Positions 25,486 through 33,972 of a DNA stretch of 64,000 bases are shown here, piece after piece. This DNA is from Pontibacter coccineus (lineage in GTDB: Bacteria; Bacteroidota; Bacteroidia; Cytophagales; Hymenobacteraceae). Numbering within the stretch: position 1 is the first letter of the stretch; each line of letters begins with the position of its first letter. The position numbers were made by a program, and so were the translations under genes. The stretch is taken from contig NZ_JAUOTN010000005.1 of assembly GCF_030546575.1 (NCBI RefSeq), positions 1 through 64,000 on the forward strand, given 5' to 3'. The notes beneath the pieces were generated by a model that saw only the letters and a program-made list of their open reading frames with translations, made no database searches and was not told the DNA's origin.

Positions 25486-28400
25486 TCAACTACACCCCAA
25501 ACTATTTCCACAGTTCAGGCACTTGTAGCACGTGCCCGAGCGGATGGTGATGTGGCCGCAGACGTTGCAGATGGGGGCATCGCCCATCATGCTGGCCAGC
25601 ACTTGCTGGGTCTGTTCCATCAGCACAGTGCGGCTCTGCGTCACCAAGGTATAGCCGTTGGCTTTCACGTCGGTGGCAGGCTCGGGCTGGGTCGCTGGCT
25701 TTGTAACGGCAGGTATAGCCGCAGCCACGGGCGGGGCGGGAGCTTCCGTTTTCTCGTTTGGCACATGCACCAGGTCTTCGCGCTTCAGGTACTCGTATCC
25801 GAGGAGGCGGAAGAGGTAGTCGAAGACCGAGGTGGCGGACTTGATGTTGGGGTGCTCCACGCGGCCCGCCGGCTCGAAGCGGGTAAAGGTAAAGCGGTTC
25901 ACAAACTCCTCCAGCGGCACACCATACTGCAGGCCCAGCGACACCGAAATGGCGAAACAGTTGAGGATGGAGCGGAACGAAGCGCCCTCCTTGTACATGT
26001 CGATGAACACTTCACCGAGCTCGCCGTTCGGGTACTCGCCCGTGCGGATGTACACGGTGTGACCGTCAATCTTGGCTTTCTGGGTGAAACCGCTACGCTT
26101 GTCGGGCAGTTTGCGGCGCTCTACCATGTGGGCCAGTTGCTTGCGGAAAGGCTCGTTGGCTGCGTCTTCCAGAATGGCTTTGGCCGCCTGCAGCACCTGT
26201 TCGGCACTGATGCTGTTGTCGGTCTGCGGCGCTTCCGCGACGGGTGTTGTGTCGGTTTCGGCCTTCTGGCTACTGGACGAGAGTGGCTGCGAAAGCTTGC
26301 TGCCGTCGCGGTAAATCGAGCAGGCCTTCAACCCTAGTTCCCAGGACAGGTGGTAGCATCGGGCCACTTCTTCGCGGGTGGTTTCGTTGGGCAGGTTGAT
26401 GGTTTTGGAGATGGCCCCCGAAATGAAGGGCTGCACCGCGGCCATCATCTGGATGTGGCCCTCGGGCTTGATGAAACGCTTGCCTTTGTGCCCGCACTTG
26501 TTGGCGCAGTCAAACACCGGGTAATGCTCCTGGCGCAGGTATGGCGCGCCTTCAGTAGTCATGGTGCCGCAGATGTAGTCACTGGCTTCTTCTATCTGTT
26601 TATAGGTATAGCCCAGGGCACGGAGCAGGTTGAAATCCGGCATGTTGTAGAGCTCGGGCACAAAACCCAGCCGCTGCATCGTGGCCTCTCCCAGGTTATA
26701 AAGACTGAACAACGAGGCCACATCGTAGGCTGTCAACAAGCCGGCTTCCAGCTGCTGGATTTCCTCGGGCGTGAAGCCGGAAGCAGCCAGCGAGGTCTCG
26801 TTGATGTGCGGAGCACCTTTAAAAGTAGCGTGGCCTTTGGCGTAGTTCACAATGGCCTGTTGTTCGGCTTCGGTATAGCCCAGTTTTCGGAGCGCGGCAG
26901 GTATAGACTGGTTGATGATCTTGAAATAACCGCCACCAGCCAGCTTCTTATACTTCACCAGCGCAAAGTCAGGCTCCACGCCCGTCGTGTCGCAGTCCAT
27001 CAGCAAACCGATAGTGCCGGTCGGGGCGATGACCGTAGCCTGTGCGTTGCGGTAGCCGTGTTTCTGGCCCAGTTCCAGTGCCTCGTCCCACGCAGCACAA
27101 GCGGCTTGGTGGAGGTAATCGGGGCAAAGGTCAGGGGCAAGCGGAACGGCAGGTATAGCCAAGCCTTCGTAGGCTTCAGGCTGGTTGTGCGCGGCCGCCC
27201 GGTGGTTGCGGATGACGCGCAGCATAGCTTCTTCGTTGAGTATATACTTTGGAAAAGCACCCAGTTCGGCGGCCATCTCGGCAGAGGTCGCATAGGAAGT
27301 GCCCGTCATAATCGCGGTGAGCGCGGCAGCTACCGAGCGGGCTTCGTCGCTGTCGTAGGCCAGGCCCTGCACCATCAGCAAAGCGCCGAGGTTGGCATAA
27401 CCGAGGCCAATGGTACGGTAGTCGTAAGAACGCCGGGCCACTTCTTCGGAAGGGAACTGCGCCATCAGCACCGAGATCTCCAGCACCATGGTCCAGAGGC
27501 GGCAGGCGTGGCGGTAAGCGGCTACATCAAATGTCTGCGTCGCTTCATCAAAGAAGCGGATCAGGTTGAGGGAGGCAAGGTTGCAGGCCGTGTTGTCGAG
27601 GAACATGTATTCCGAGCAGGGGTTCGAGGCGCGGATAGGCCCTTCGGCAGGAGAGGTATGCCACTCGTTGATGGTCGTGTCGAACTGCAGTCCCGGGTCG
27701 GCGCAGGACCAAGCGGCGTCGGCTATCTGGTCCCACAGTTTGCGGGCAGGTATAGACTGCATCACCTTGCCGGTGGAGCGGGCGCGCAGGTGCCACGGCT
27801 CGTCGTTTTGCAGTGCCTTGAAAAAGTCATTCGGAATCCGTACCGAGTTGTTCGAGTTCTGTCCCGACACGGTTTGGTAGGCTTCGCCGTTGTAGTCCGA
27901 GGAGTAGCCCGCCGCAATCAGGGCCGCCACTTTTTTCTCTTCTTCTTTTTTCCAGTTGATGAACTCCACGATCTCGGGATGGTCGAGGTCGAGGCACACC
28001 ATCTTGGCCGCCCGCCTTGTCGTGCCCCCTGATTTGATAGCCCCTGCCGCCCGGTCGCCGATCTTCAGGAAAGACATCAAACCCGAAGAACTGCCGCCAC
28101 CGCCCAGGGCTTCGTCCTTGCCCCGGATATTGGAGAAATTGGTACCCACGCCCGAGCCATACTTGAAGATGCGGGCTTCCTGCACCCAAAGGTCCATGAT
28201 GCCGCCTTTGTTCACGAGGTCATCGTCTACGGCGAGTATGAAGCAGGCATGCGGTTGCGGTCGCTCGTAGGCCGAAGTCGATTCTTTTAACTCTTCCGTT
28301 TGATGATCTACATAATAGTGTCCCTGCGCTTTGCCGGTTAGATTATAAGAGGAGTAAAGGCCCGTGTTGAACCACTGCGGCGAGTTGGGCGCGGCATACT

Positions 28401-28785
28401 GCCCGAGGAGCATGTACACGAGTTCATCATAAAAAGCCTGCGCATCTTCCTTGCCCTTAAAATAGCCATTTCCTTCGCCCCAGCTTCTCCAGCAATCCGC
28501 CAGGCGGTGCACCACCTGCTTCACCGATTTTTCTGATCCCGTACTGCCATCGGGCTGCGGCACGCCCGCCCTGCGCAGGTACTTCTGAGCGAGGATGTCA
28601 GTGGCAATTTGAGACCAGTTGGCAGGCACTTCCACATCCTTTATCTCAGCCACGATTGCTCCGGTAGGATCGCGGATGGTGGAAGACCTTTTTTCATAGT
28701 CAAACAAGGTATAGGCGCTCTCACCTTGCCGGGTAAAATAACGGAGAATGGGGAGTCCACCGCTTTTTGATTTCTCTTTTTTCAT
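25486..28785 (-). CDS. nrdJ: Vitamin B12-dependent ribonucleotide reductase (class II)
   Basis: A 1099-residue enzyme reducing ribonucleotides to deoxyribonucleotides with adenosylcobalamin, independent of oxygen. It shows the class II catalytic-barrel segments PQPHACFILAVDD, YGSGVGTNFSNIRG, SNPCSEYMFLDNTACNLASL and VIAPTGTIGLLMDCDTTG. A Pro/Ala-rich linker (about 1020-1050) leads to a C-terminal zinc-ribbon-like cysteine cluster (CNVCGHITIRSGTCYKCLNC), which in this long type carries the redox-active thiols that re-reduce the active site. Monocistronic by position, with its own terminator. Its placement beside nitrosative-stress and oxygen-sensing genes fits growth at low oxygen. No cobalamin riboswitch is visible upstream. 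Confidence 0.97.
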   Translation of the reverse strand: MKKEKSKSGGLPILRYFTRQGESAYTLFDYEKRSSTIRDPTGAIVAEIKDVEVPANWSQIATDILAQKYLRRAGVPQPDGSTGSEKSVKQVVHRLADCWRSWGEGNGYFKGKEDAQAFYDELVYMLLGQYAAPNSPQWFNTGLYSSYNLTGKAQGHYYVDHQTEELKESTSAYERPQPHACFILAVDDDLVNKGGIMDLWVQEARIFKYGSGVGTNFSNIRGKDEALGGGGSSSGLMSFLKIGDRAAGAIKSGGTTRRAAKMVCLDLDHPEIVEFINWKKEEEKKVAALIAAGYSSDYNGEAYQTVSGQNSNNSVRIPNDFFKALQNDEPWHLRARSTGKVMQSIPARKLWDQIADAAWSCADPGLQFDTTINEWHTSPAEGPIRASNPCSEYMFLDNTACNLASLNLIRFFDEATQTFDVAAYRHACRLWTMVLEISVLMAQFPSEEVARRSYDYRTIGLGYANLGALLMVQGLAYDSDEARSVAAALTAIMTGTSYATSAEMAAELGAFPKYILNEEAMLRVIRNHRAAAHNQPEAYEGLAIPAVPLAPDLCPDYLHQAACAAWDEALELGQKHGYRNAQATVIAPTGTIGLLMDCDTTGVEPDFALVKYKKLAGGGYFKIINQSIPAALRKLGYTEAEQQAIVNYAKGHATFKGAPHINETSLAASGFTPEEIQQLEAGLLTAYDVASLFSLYNLGEATMQRLGFVPELYNMPDFNLLRALGYTYKQIEEASDYICGTMTTEGAPYLRQEHYPVFDCANKCGHKGKRFIKPEGHIQMMAAVQPFISGAISKTINLPNETTREEVARCYHLSWELGLKACSIYRDGSKLSQPLSSSSQKAETDTTPVAEAPQTDNSISAEQVLQAAKAILEDAANEPFRKQLAHMVERRKLPDKRSGFTQKAKIDGHTVYIRTGEYPNGELGEVFIDMYKEGASFRSILNCFAISVSLGLQYGVPLEEFVNRFTFTRFEPAGRVEHPNIKSATSVFDYLFRLLGYEYLKREDLVHVPNEKTEAPAPPVAAAIPAVTKPATQPEPATDVKANGYTLVTQSRTVLMEQTQQVLASMMGDAPICNVCGHITIRSGTCYKCLNCGNSLGCS

Positions 28786-28863
28786 AAAATGGCTTTTCTT
28801 TAATGGTATGATTATCAGTGGTTTGTTATCTGTCTGAAGGCTTGATAAATGGTTTCATAAATA

Positions 28864-28875
28864 TATCAGAAAAAT
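28864..28875. promoter_or_regulatory. 12-mer shared by two upstream regions
   Basis: TATCAGAAAAAT occurs here between the divergent nrdJ and ric-type genes and again at 30231-30242, 17 nt before the hemerythrin gene. Could be a regulator site, for example for the Rrf2 protein encoded nearby, or a chance AT-rich match. Confidence 0.25.
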
Positions 28876-28976
28876 ATTTAAGAAAAAAAGACCTTTTTAT
28901 CTTTTATTTTGTTTTGCTAGTGCATACTTTTACATCGGCAATCATCTACAACCCATTATTCAACTAAAAAAACACC

Positions 28977-29933
28977 ATGGAAACCATAGAAAAATTAGAC
29001 GTAACAGTACTGGAGCCACGCATGAAGCACCCGACCATTTTCCAGTGGTTTGATAACCTTAATGGCGGCGAAGCTTTTGTGATTCACAACGACCACGACC
29101 CGAAGCCGCTGTACTACCAGCTGCTAGGCGAGCGCGGCAATACCTTTAAGTGGGAATACCTGTTGCAGGGACCGGAGATATGGGAAGTGAAGATCTCAAA
29201 ACTGACACAAGAAGAAGGAGAGACCGTTGGCGAACTGGTGGCCAAAGACTACCGCAAGGCGCAAGTGTTCAAAAAATACGGCATCGACTTTTGCTGCGGG
29301 GGCAAGAAATCGCTGAAGCAGGTGTGCGAAGAAAAAGGCATTAACCCAGAAGTGGTAGAGAGCGAACTGAACGCCATGCCAGAGACAGGCAGTGCAGCCG
29401 CCCGTGGCAACGAATACGAGAAGTGGGACCTGGGCTTCCTGGGCGACTACATCGTGAACATGCACCACAGCTATGTGCGTGAGGCTATACCTACACTATA
29501 TGAATATACCACCAAAGTAGCCCGTGTGCACGGCAGCCGTCACCCGGAGGTAATTGAAGTAGCCAAGCACTTTGTGAACATCGCCAACGAATTGGAAGCC
29601 CACATGCCGAAAGAAGAGCGCGTGTTGTTCCCCTTCATCAAGCAAATGGCAGAAGCCAAGAAAAACGGCGTGAAGATCGACCGTCCGGCCTTCGGCAGCA
29701 TCCAGAACCCGATCAACATGATGGAGATGGAGCACGAGGCAGCCGGCGGCGAACTGGAAGCCATTCGCAGACTAACCGACGACTATACCTTGCCAGCAGA
29801 CGCCTGCGCCACGTATAGAGTAATGTTCTCGAAACTACAGGAGTTCGAAGAAGACCTGCACCGCCACATCCACCTCGAGAACAACGTGCTGTTCGTGAAA
29901 GCAGTGGAGCTGGAGAAAGAAGTGCTGAATTAA
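28977..29933 (+). CDS. ric: Di-iron Fe-S cluster repair protein (Ric/ScdA) with N-terminal DUF2249 domain
   Basis: A 318-residue cytoplasmic protein. Residues about 5-75 form a DUF2249-type domain (LDVTVLEPRMKHPTIF, FVIHNDHDPKPLYYQL). Residues about 80-130 are the ScdA_N domain with the hallmark KYGIDFCCGGKKSL. The remainder is a hemerythrin four-helix bundle with His/Glu ligands in NMHHSYVREAIP, HMPKEERVLFPF, MEHEAAGGELEA and LHRHIHLENNVLF. Ric proteins donate iron to repair Fe-S clusters damaged by NO or peroxide. It heads a plus-strand run of stress genes; the start codon follows an A-rich leader. Confidence 0.95.
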   Translation: METIEKLDVTVLEPRMKHPTIFQWFDNLNGGEAFVIHNDHDPKPLYYQLLGERGNTFKWEYLLQGPEIWEVKISKLTQEEGETVGELVAKDYRKAQVFKKYGIDFCCGGKKSLKQVCEEKGINPEVVESELNAMPETGSAAARGNEYEKWDLGFLGDYIVNMHHSYVREAIPTLYEYTTKVARVHGSRHPEVIEVAKHFVNIANELEAHMPKEERVLFPFIKQMAEAKKNGVKIDRPAFGSIQNPINMMEMEHEAAGGELEAIRRLTDDYTLPADACATYRVMFSKLQEFEEDLHRHIHLENNVLFVKAVELEKEVLN

Positions 29934-30258
29934 TATGTCTGAATCAGGATTTTCAGGATTATAAAAAGGGCCCCTACCCCCAGGATTGACAGGATTTATT
30001 TAGTTCGAAATAAGTGCTGTTCCAACAAAGAGAGTCTCCTTTTAAGGTCACTTAGAATTGATTGTCTTTCTGTTAAGAAACTTGGTAGAAGGGAGGTTAA
30101 GCCTATGCTACTCGTAACCAGGGTCCTTTCAGGATGACAAAAGATAGGAGAAAGTCCTCTTGGGGTAGGGACCCTCGAAAAAGAAGGAGGTAGGGGGATG
30201 TCAAACATTCCCCACTCTTTTCCTGAAATTTATCAGAAAAATTAACCTACTACGGGCA
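29934..30258. other. Intergenic stretch with degenerate CAGGAT-type repeats
   Basis: About 325 nt without a gene. Near 29944-29998 it holds short repeats (TCAGGATTTTCAGGATT, CAGGATTGACAGGATTT). At about 30115-30140 it holds a segment reading in reverse as TGTCATCCTGAAAGGACCC, resembling intergenic repeats common in Bacteroidota. The shared 12-mer TATCAGAAAAAT lies at 30231-30242. Confidence 0.45.
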
Positions 30259-30780
30259 ATGCCCACCACCACTATGACAACTGCAACAAAACCAAAACCA
30301 CTGAAACGAGACAAGAGCCTGGTGCCTCTCTCACGGGAGCACCACTTCGGACTGTTGTTCTGCTGGAAACTGAAGCAAGGTATGGCCAACGGCACCTCTT
30401 TTGAGATGATGCGCCAGTACATTGAGTATTTCTGGAAAACCATCCTGAAAGCGCACTGCCTGGAGGAGGAAGTGATCGTGAAAAGACTTTTGCCAAGGGA
30501 TGATGTGAACTCCATCAGGATGCATGAAGAGCACCAGCTGATCGAAGCCATTATCGGATTGATCAACGAGCAAAAGAACCTGAATACCTCGCTGATATCA
30601 ACCTTGCAGCAGGACCTGACCGACCACATCCGCTGGGAAGAACGCGAGCTGTTCCCATACCTGCAAATCATGGCTGAACCGGAGGAACTGGCCGATGTGG
30701 GCAGACTGCTGGAGCATGACCTACAGGAGCCGAAAGACGAATTTGAGCCCGCTTTCTGGGAAAATAAAAAAGCTGCCTAA
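30259..30780 (+). CDS. Hemerythrin-domain protein
   Basis: A 173-residue cytoplasmic four-helix protein with the hemerythrin ligand pattern: LSREHHFGLLFCWKL, HCLEEEVIVKRLL, RMHEEHQLIEAI and HIRWEERELFPYLQ. Proteins of this type bind a di-iron centre and are linked to O2 or NO sensing, storage or detoxification. It ends 2 nt before the next gene, so the two are co-transcribed. A more internal start is possible because the first 14 residues (Thr/Lys-rich) are not domain sequence. Confidence 0.9.
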   Translation: MPTTTMTTATKPKPLKRDKSLVPLSREHHFGLLFCWKLKQGMANGTSFEMMRQYIEYFWKTILKAHCLEEEVIVKRLLPRDDVNSIRMHEEHQLIEAIIGLINEQKNLNTSLISTLQQDLTDHIRWEERELFPYLQIMAEPEELADVGRLLEHDLQEPKDEFEPAFWENKKAA

Positions 30781-30782
30781 CC

Positions 30783-31601
30783 ATGGAACTGTCTGCCACC
30801 ACACGCATCTCGACCATTCTGCGGGAGAACCCTGCGGCGATAGAGGCCATCGTGTCGATCAACAAGCACTTTGAGAAGCTGCGGAATCCCGTGCTGCGCA
30901 AAGTGCTGGCTTCGCGGGTAACCATCGCCGACGCTGCCCGCATTGGCAAGTGCCGGGTGGAGGATTTCTATGAAAAGCTGGAACCGCTGGGCTTCAGCAT
31001 CGCGTCAAAACCAACGCACAACAAACGAGCTATACCTATGGAAGCTGACGTGCTGGAAAAACCAGCCTTCATGGCGAACCTGAGTCAGGAAAACATTATC
31101 GTGCTGGACGTTCGCGATACCATCGCCAAGGGCGACGATCCTTTTCTACAGATCATGGACGCGGTGAACAAGCTGAGTACAGAACAGGTGCTCTGCATTG
31201 TGAACACCTTCGAGCCGATTCCGCTGATCGCCATTGTGCGCCCCAAAGGCTTTGCCTACTATACCGAAACGCTGGGGCCTAACCTGGTGAAGACCTATTT
31301 CAAGAAACAAAGTGTGGGGGAAAAGGTAGAAGCAATTTCCGCTGCCAGCGAGGAAAACTTTGATGACCTGTTGGCCAGGTATAGCGGCAAGCTGCAGCAA
31401 ATAGACGTGCGCCAGATGGAAATGCCACAGCCGATGGTGTCCATTCTCAGCGCGCTCGAAACGCTGCCTGAAGGGGAGGCGCTGTATGTACACCACCGCA
31501 AAGTACCCCAGTTCCTGCTACCACAATTGACGGAGCGGGGATTTAAGGTAAGTATAGAAGAAGTAGGGCCGAACGAAGTGTATTTGTTGCTATACAGGTA
31601 G
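30783..31601 (+). CDS. DUF1858/DUF2249 domain protein
   Basis: A 272-residue cytoplasmic protein. The N-terminal 75 residues match a DUF1858-type helical domain (STILRENPAAIEAIVSIN, VTIADAARIGKCRVEDF). Residues about 100-180 form a DUF2249 domain (IIVLDVRDTIAKGDDPF, LCIVNTFEPIPLIAIV), and the C-terminus repeats a DUF2249-like strand pattern (EALYVHHRKVPQFLLPQL). Such proteins accompany hemerythrin, Ric and denitrification genes and are thought to work in Fe-S or NO metabolism, but the reaction is unknown. Tightly coupled to the upstream hemerythrin gene. Confidence 0.85.
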   Translation: MELSATTRISTILRENPAAIEAIVSINKHFEKLRNPVLRKVLASRVTIADAARIGKCRVEDFYEKLEPLGFSIASKPTHNKRAIPMEADVLEKPAFMANLSQENIIVLDVRDTIAKGDDPFLQIMDAVNKLSTEQVLCIVNTFEPIPLIAIVRPKGFAYYTETLGPNLVKTYFKKQSVGEKVEAISAASEENFDDLLARYSGKLQQIDVRQMEMPQPMVSILSALETLPEGEALYVHHRKVPQFLLPQLTERGFKVSIEEVGPNEVYLLLYR

Positions 31602-31640
31602 ACTCTATCCTGTACTAATGCTGTCTTTTCGAATGACTAT

Positions 31641-31722
31641 TGTCATTTCGACCATCGGGAGAAATCTGGATATTGCGAATAGAAATTGATGCTTCAGATC
31701 TCTCATTACATTCGAGATGACA
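31641..31722. repeat. Dispersed imperfect palindromic intergenic repeat, copy 1
   Basis: Begins TGTCATTTCGA (31641-31651) and ends TCGAGATGACA (31712-31722), which are inverted copies with one mismatch; inside, GAGAAATCTG and CAGATCTCTC also pair imperfectly. A second, partial copy lies at 38807. Resembles REP/MITE-like intergenic repeats frequent in Bacteroidota. Confidence 0.6.
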
Positions 31723-31768
31723 ATGAAAGAAATGAACGATTAACAACCAACAACCAACAATCAAACAC

Positions 31769-33085
31769 ATGAGCGCCGCAACTGTATCCAACTCACCCTC
31801 CAAATGGCTTGTGCTGCCGCACTATGCCTTCGCGGCGGTGTCTTTTGTGGTGCTGTGCCTGCTGCTTTTCTTCTCAACAGATGCTTTCGGGGGACACTAT
31901 TTCCATCCGAAGCTGCTCACGCTCACCCACGTGGCGGCGCTGGGCTGGGCGACGATGATCATCTTCGGCTCAGTTTACCAATTGCTGCCTGTTGTGCTGG
32001 AGGTGCGGCTTTACAGTGAGAAGCTAGGAACCTGGGCCTTTGCCTTGCTGTCGACAGGTACTGTGCTGCTCACGGTCTCGTTCTGGAATTTCTGGGTAGG
32101 CAGCACGATGCATATAGCGGCCTGCCTGCTCTTTATATCGTTTCTGCTCTTTGCTTATAACGTCGTGCAGACCGCACGGCAAGTGAATAAATGGGGTATA
32201 GAGGCCGACTTTATGGTAACCTCCGTGGTATGGCTAGTGGCGACGGGCTTGGTCGGCGTGCTGATGGTTTTCAACTTTCAGTATCCGTTCCTGCCGCAGG
32301 ACCACGTGCATTATCTGCAGCTGCATGCTCACATCGGTATGGCCGGGTGGTTTTTGCTGCTGATCGTGGGCGTAGGCTCCAAACTGATCCCGATGTTCCT
32401 GCTGGCTCACCCCGAAGATACCCGGAGCCTGAACTGGTGCTACTACCTGATCAACGGGGGACTGGTGCTTTTTGCGGCAGATCACCTGTTTCTGCACACC
32501 GGTTTCTATGCGCTCTATGCGGTGATGGTTGTGGCAGGTATAGCTTGCTTCCTTTATTTCCTGTACCAGGCCAAGTGCCTCGGCAAACGCCCGGATCTGG
32601 ACCTGGGTATGAAACAGACCTTTGTAGCCCTGACGCTGCTGATCCTGCCCATCGTGCTGGTCTTTGTAGTGACGCTGCAGTTCGGACTGCCGCAACGTTT
32701 GCTGTCGGCGCTATACCTGGTGTATGGCTTATCTATCTTCTTTGGCTTTGTGTCGGCGCTGATTCTGGGGCAGACCTTTAAGACGCTTCCCTTCATTGTC
32801 TGGATGCACAGTTACGAAGACTACGTGGGCCGCTTTAAAACGCCTATGCCGAAGGACCTGTACAGCGTAGCACTGTTGCGCTGGCAGAACATCACCTACA
32901 TCGTAGGGTTGGTGACTTTGCTGGTGGGTGTGCTGCTGGCTGAGCAACCCGTTATTTTGCTGGGGGCCGTGCTGTTGAGCATAGCGGCGGTGCTGTATGC
33001 TGGCAACGTGTTTAAAGTGGTGCTGCACAAAGTGAAAGATTTAAAGCCATTCGGGTACGAAAAGGCAGCAAAAGGAGCAAATTAA
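31769..33085 (+). CDS. Heme-copper oxidase subunit I-like / NnrS-like membrane protein
   Basis: A 438-residue protein with about 12 transmembrane helices. Conserved histidine-containing helices include LLTLTHVAALGWATMIIFG, the loop VYQLLPVVLEV, and LQLHAHIGMAGWFLLLIVG followed by SKLIPMFLLAH. These resemble the heme-binding helices of cbb3-type oxidase subunit I and of NnrS proteins, but the full Cu-B triad cannot be confirmed by eye. Family members sit with Ric, hemerythrin and Rrf2 genes, suggesting heme-dependent NO tolerance or sensing in the inner membrane. The truncated gene at 21853-22708 appears to be a related family. Confidence 0.8.
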   Translation: MSAATVSNSPSKWLVLPHYAFAAVSFVVLCLLLFFSTDAFGGHYFHPKLLTLTHVAALGWATMIIFGSVYQLLPVVLEVRLYSEKLGTWAFALLSTGTVLLTVSFWNFWVGSTMHIAACLLFISFLLFAYNVVQTARQVNKWGIEADFMVTSVVWLVATGLVGVLMVFNFQYPFLPQDHVHYLQLHAHIGMAGWFLLLIVGVGSKLIPMFLLAHPEDTRSLNWCYYLINGGLVLFAADHLFLHTGFYALYAVMVVAGIACFLYFLYQAKCLGKRPDLDLGMKQTFVALTLLILPIVLVFVVTLQFGLPQRLLSALYLVYGLSIFFGFVSALILGQTFKTLPFIVWMHSYEDYVGRFKTPMPKDLYSVALLRWQNITYIVGLVTLLVGVLLAEQPVILLGAVLLSIAAVLYAGNVFKVVLHKVKDLKPFGYEKAAKGAN

Positions 33086-33129
33086 ATGACTCAGGATTAA
33101 GAAATCGGGACTCAGAACGCTAATAGATT

Positions 33130-33450
33130 ATGAAAACGCAGGAACAGGAGATCGTCAACGAAGCGTATGAAGCGCTCAAATACATCATCGACCCGGAGGT
33201 GGGCATAAACATTGTCGACCTTGGACTTGTATATAAAGTGACCCTAAAGGAAGAGGAGGAGAAGCTGCACATAGAATTGACGCTGACCACGCCGGGCTGC
33301 CCCATGAGTGGCACCATCACGAAGTCGGCTGAGCAAATGCTGCACAAGCGCTTCCCGAATCTGGATATTGAAGTGGAACTGGTATGGCTTCCGCCGTGGA
33401 CGCCGGATATGATAAGTGAGGAAGGGATGCGACAATTAGGAAATACCTGA
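33130..33450 (+). CDS. MIP18/DUF59-family Fe-S assembly factor (SufT/PaaD-like)
   Basis: A 106-residue single-domain protein covering the whole DUF59 fold: VNEAYEALKYIIDPEVGINIVDLGLVY at the N-terminus (cited in part here as IIDPEVGINIVDLG) and the conserved cysteine motif TLTTPGCPMSG, ending with VWLPPWTPDMIS. Members help mature Fe-S proteins. It lies between the heme-copper-like gene and the Rrf2 regulator, and upstream of nadA, whose product needs a 4Fe-4S cluster; this supports a role in cluster assembly or repair under stress. Confidence 0.9.
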   Translation: MKTQEQEIVNEAYEALKYIIDPEVGINIVDLGLVYKVTLKEEEEKLHIELTLTTPGCPMSGTITKSAEQMLHKRFPNLDIEVELVWLPPWTPDMISEEGMRQLGNT

Positions 33451-33480
33451 TAGCTTTGCACCCCGATTTAAGATAAGGTT

Positions 33481-33954
33481 ATGCTTTCGAAAACAACAGA
33501 ATATGCCCTGCGGTCCATCGTGTACATTGCGATGGCGGACGAAGAAGGCAAACGTGTGGGTATAAAAGAGATAGCCAACGAACTGGAACTGCCCACCCAT
33601 TTTATAGGCAAGATCCTGCAGGATATGGTGCGCAAAGGCGTCATCGCCTCCATCAAAGGCCCGCATGGCGGTTTCTTCCTGCACCGTCCCGCCAGCGAGA
33701 TCAGCTTACTGGAAGTGATCAGCATTATCGACGGACTGGAGGCCTTCAGAAAATGCGGTATGGGCATGAAACAGTGCTCTGACATTCACCCGTGTCCGCT
33801 CCACGATGAAATCAAGGTATACCGCAACCACCTGCTGCAGGTGTTCCGCGAGAAAACGATAAAGAGCTTGGTTGACGACGTGAAAACCGGAAAATATTTC
33901 ATTAAAAACCAACCCGAAGAAATGCTGAATGGCTCTGTCCGCGGCATCGCTTAA
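33481..33954 (+). CDS. Rrf2-family transcriptional regulator (NsrR/IscR-like)
   Basis: A 157-residue winged-helix regulator starting MLSKTTEYALRSIVYIA, with the recognition region LPTHFIGKILQDMVRKGVI and wing KGPHGGFFLHRP. Three cysteines, Cys92, Cys99 and Cys105 (KCGMGMKQCSDIHPCPLH), fit the Fe-S-binding loop of NsrR/IscR-type members. It probably senses NO or Fe-S status and controls the neighbouring repair genes. It ends 18 nt before nadA. Which of NsrR, IscR or another subtype cannot be settled from sequence alone. Confidence 0.92.
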   Translation: MLSKTTEYALRSIVYIAMADEEGKRVGIKEIANELELPTHFIGKILQDMVRKGVIASIKGPHGGFFLHRPASEISLLEVISIIDGLEAFRKCGMGMKQCSDIHPCPLHDEIKVYRNHLLQVFREKTIKSLVDDVKTGKYFIKNQPEEMLNGSVRGIA

Positions 33955-33972
33955 ACCATTCTAAAACATACC

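Noticed and set aside
26350..28032. A 560-codon open frame on the plus strand opposite the ribonucleotide reductase gene
   Set aside because: It lies entirely antisense to a well-supported gene, has low-complexity His/Arg/Gly-rich sequence typical of GC-rich shadow frames, and shows no recognisable domain.
28786..28976. Cobalamin riboswitch before the B12-dependent reductase gene
   Set aside because: No B12-box-like GCCACTG sequence or matching stem arrangement is visible in the 190-nt leader region.
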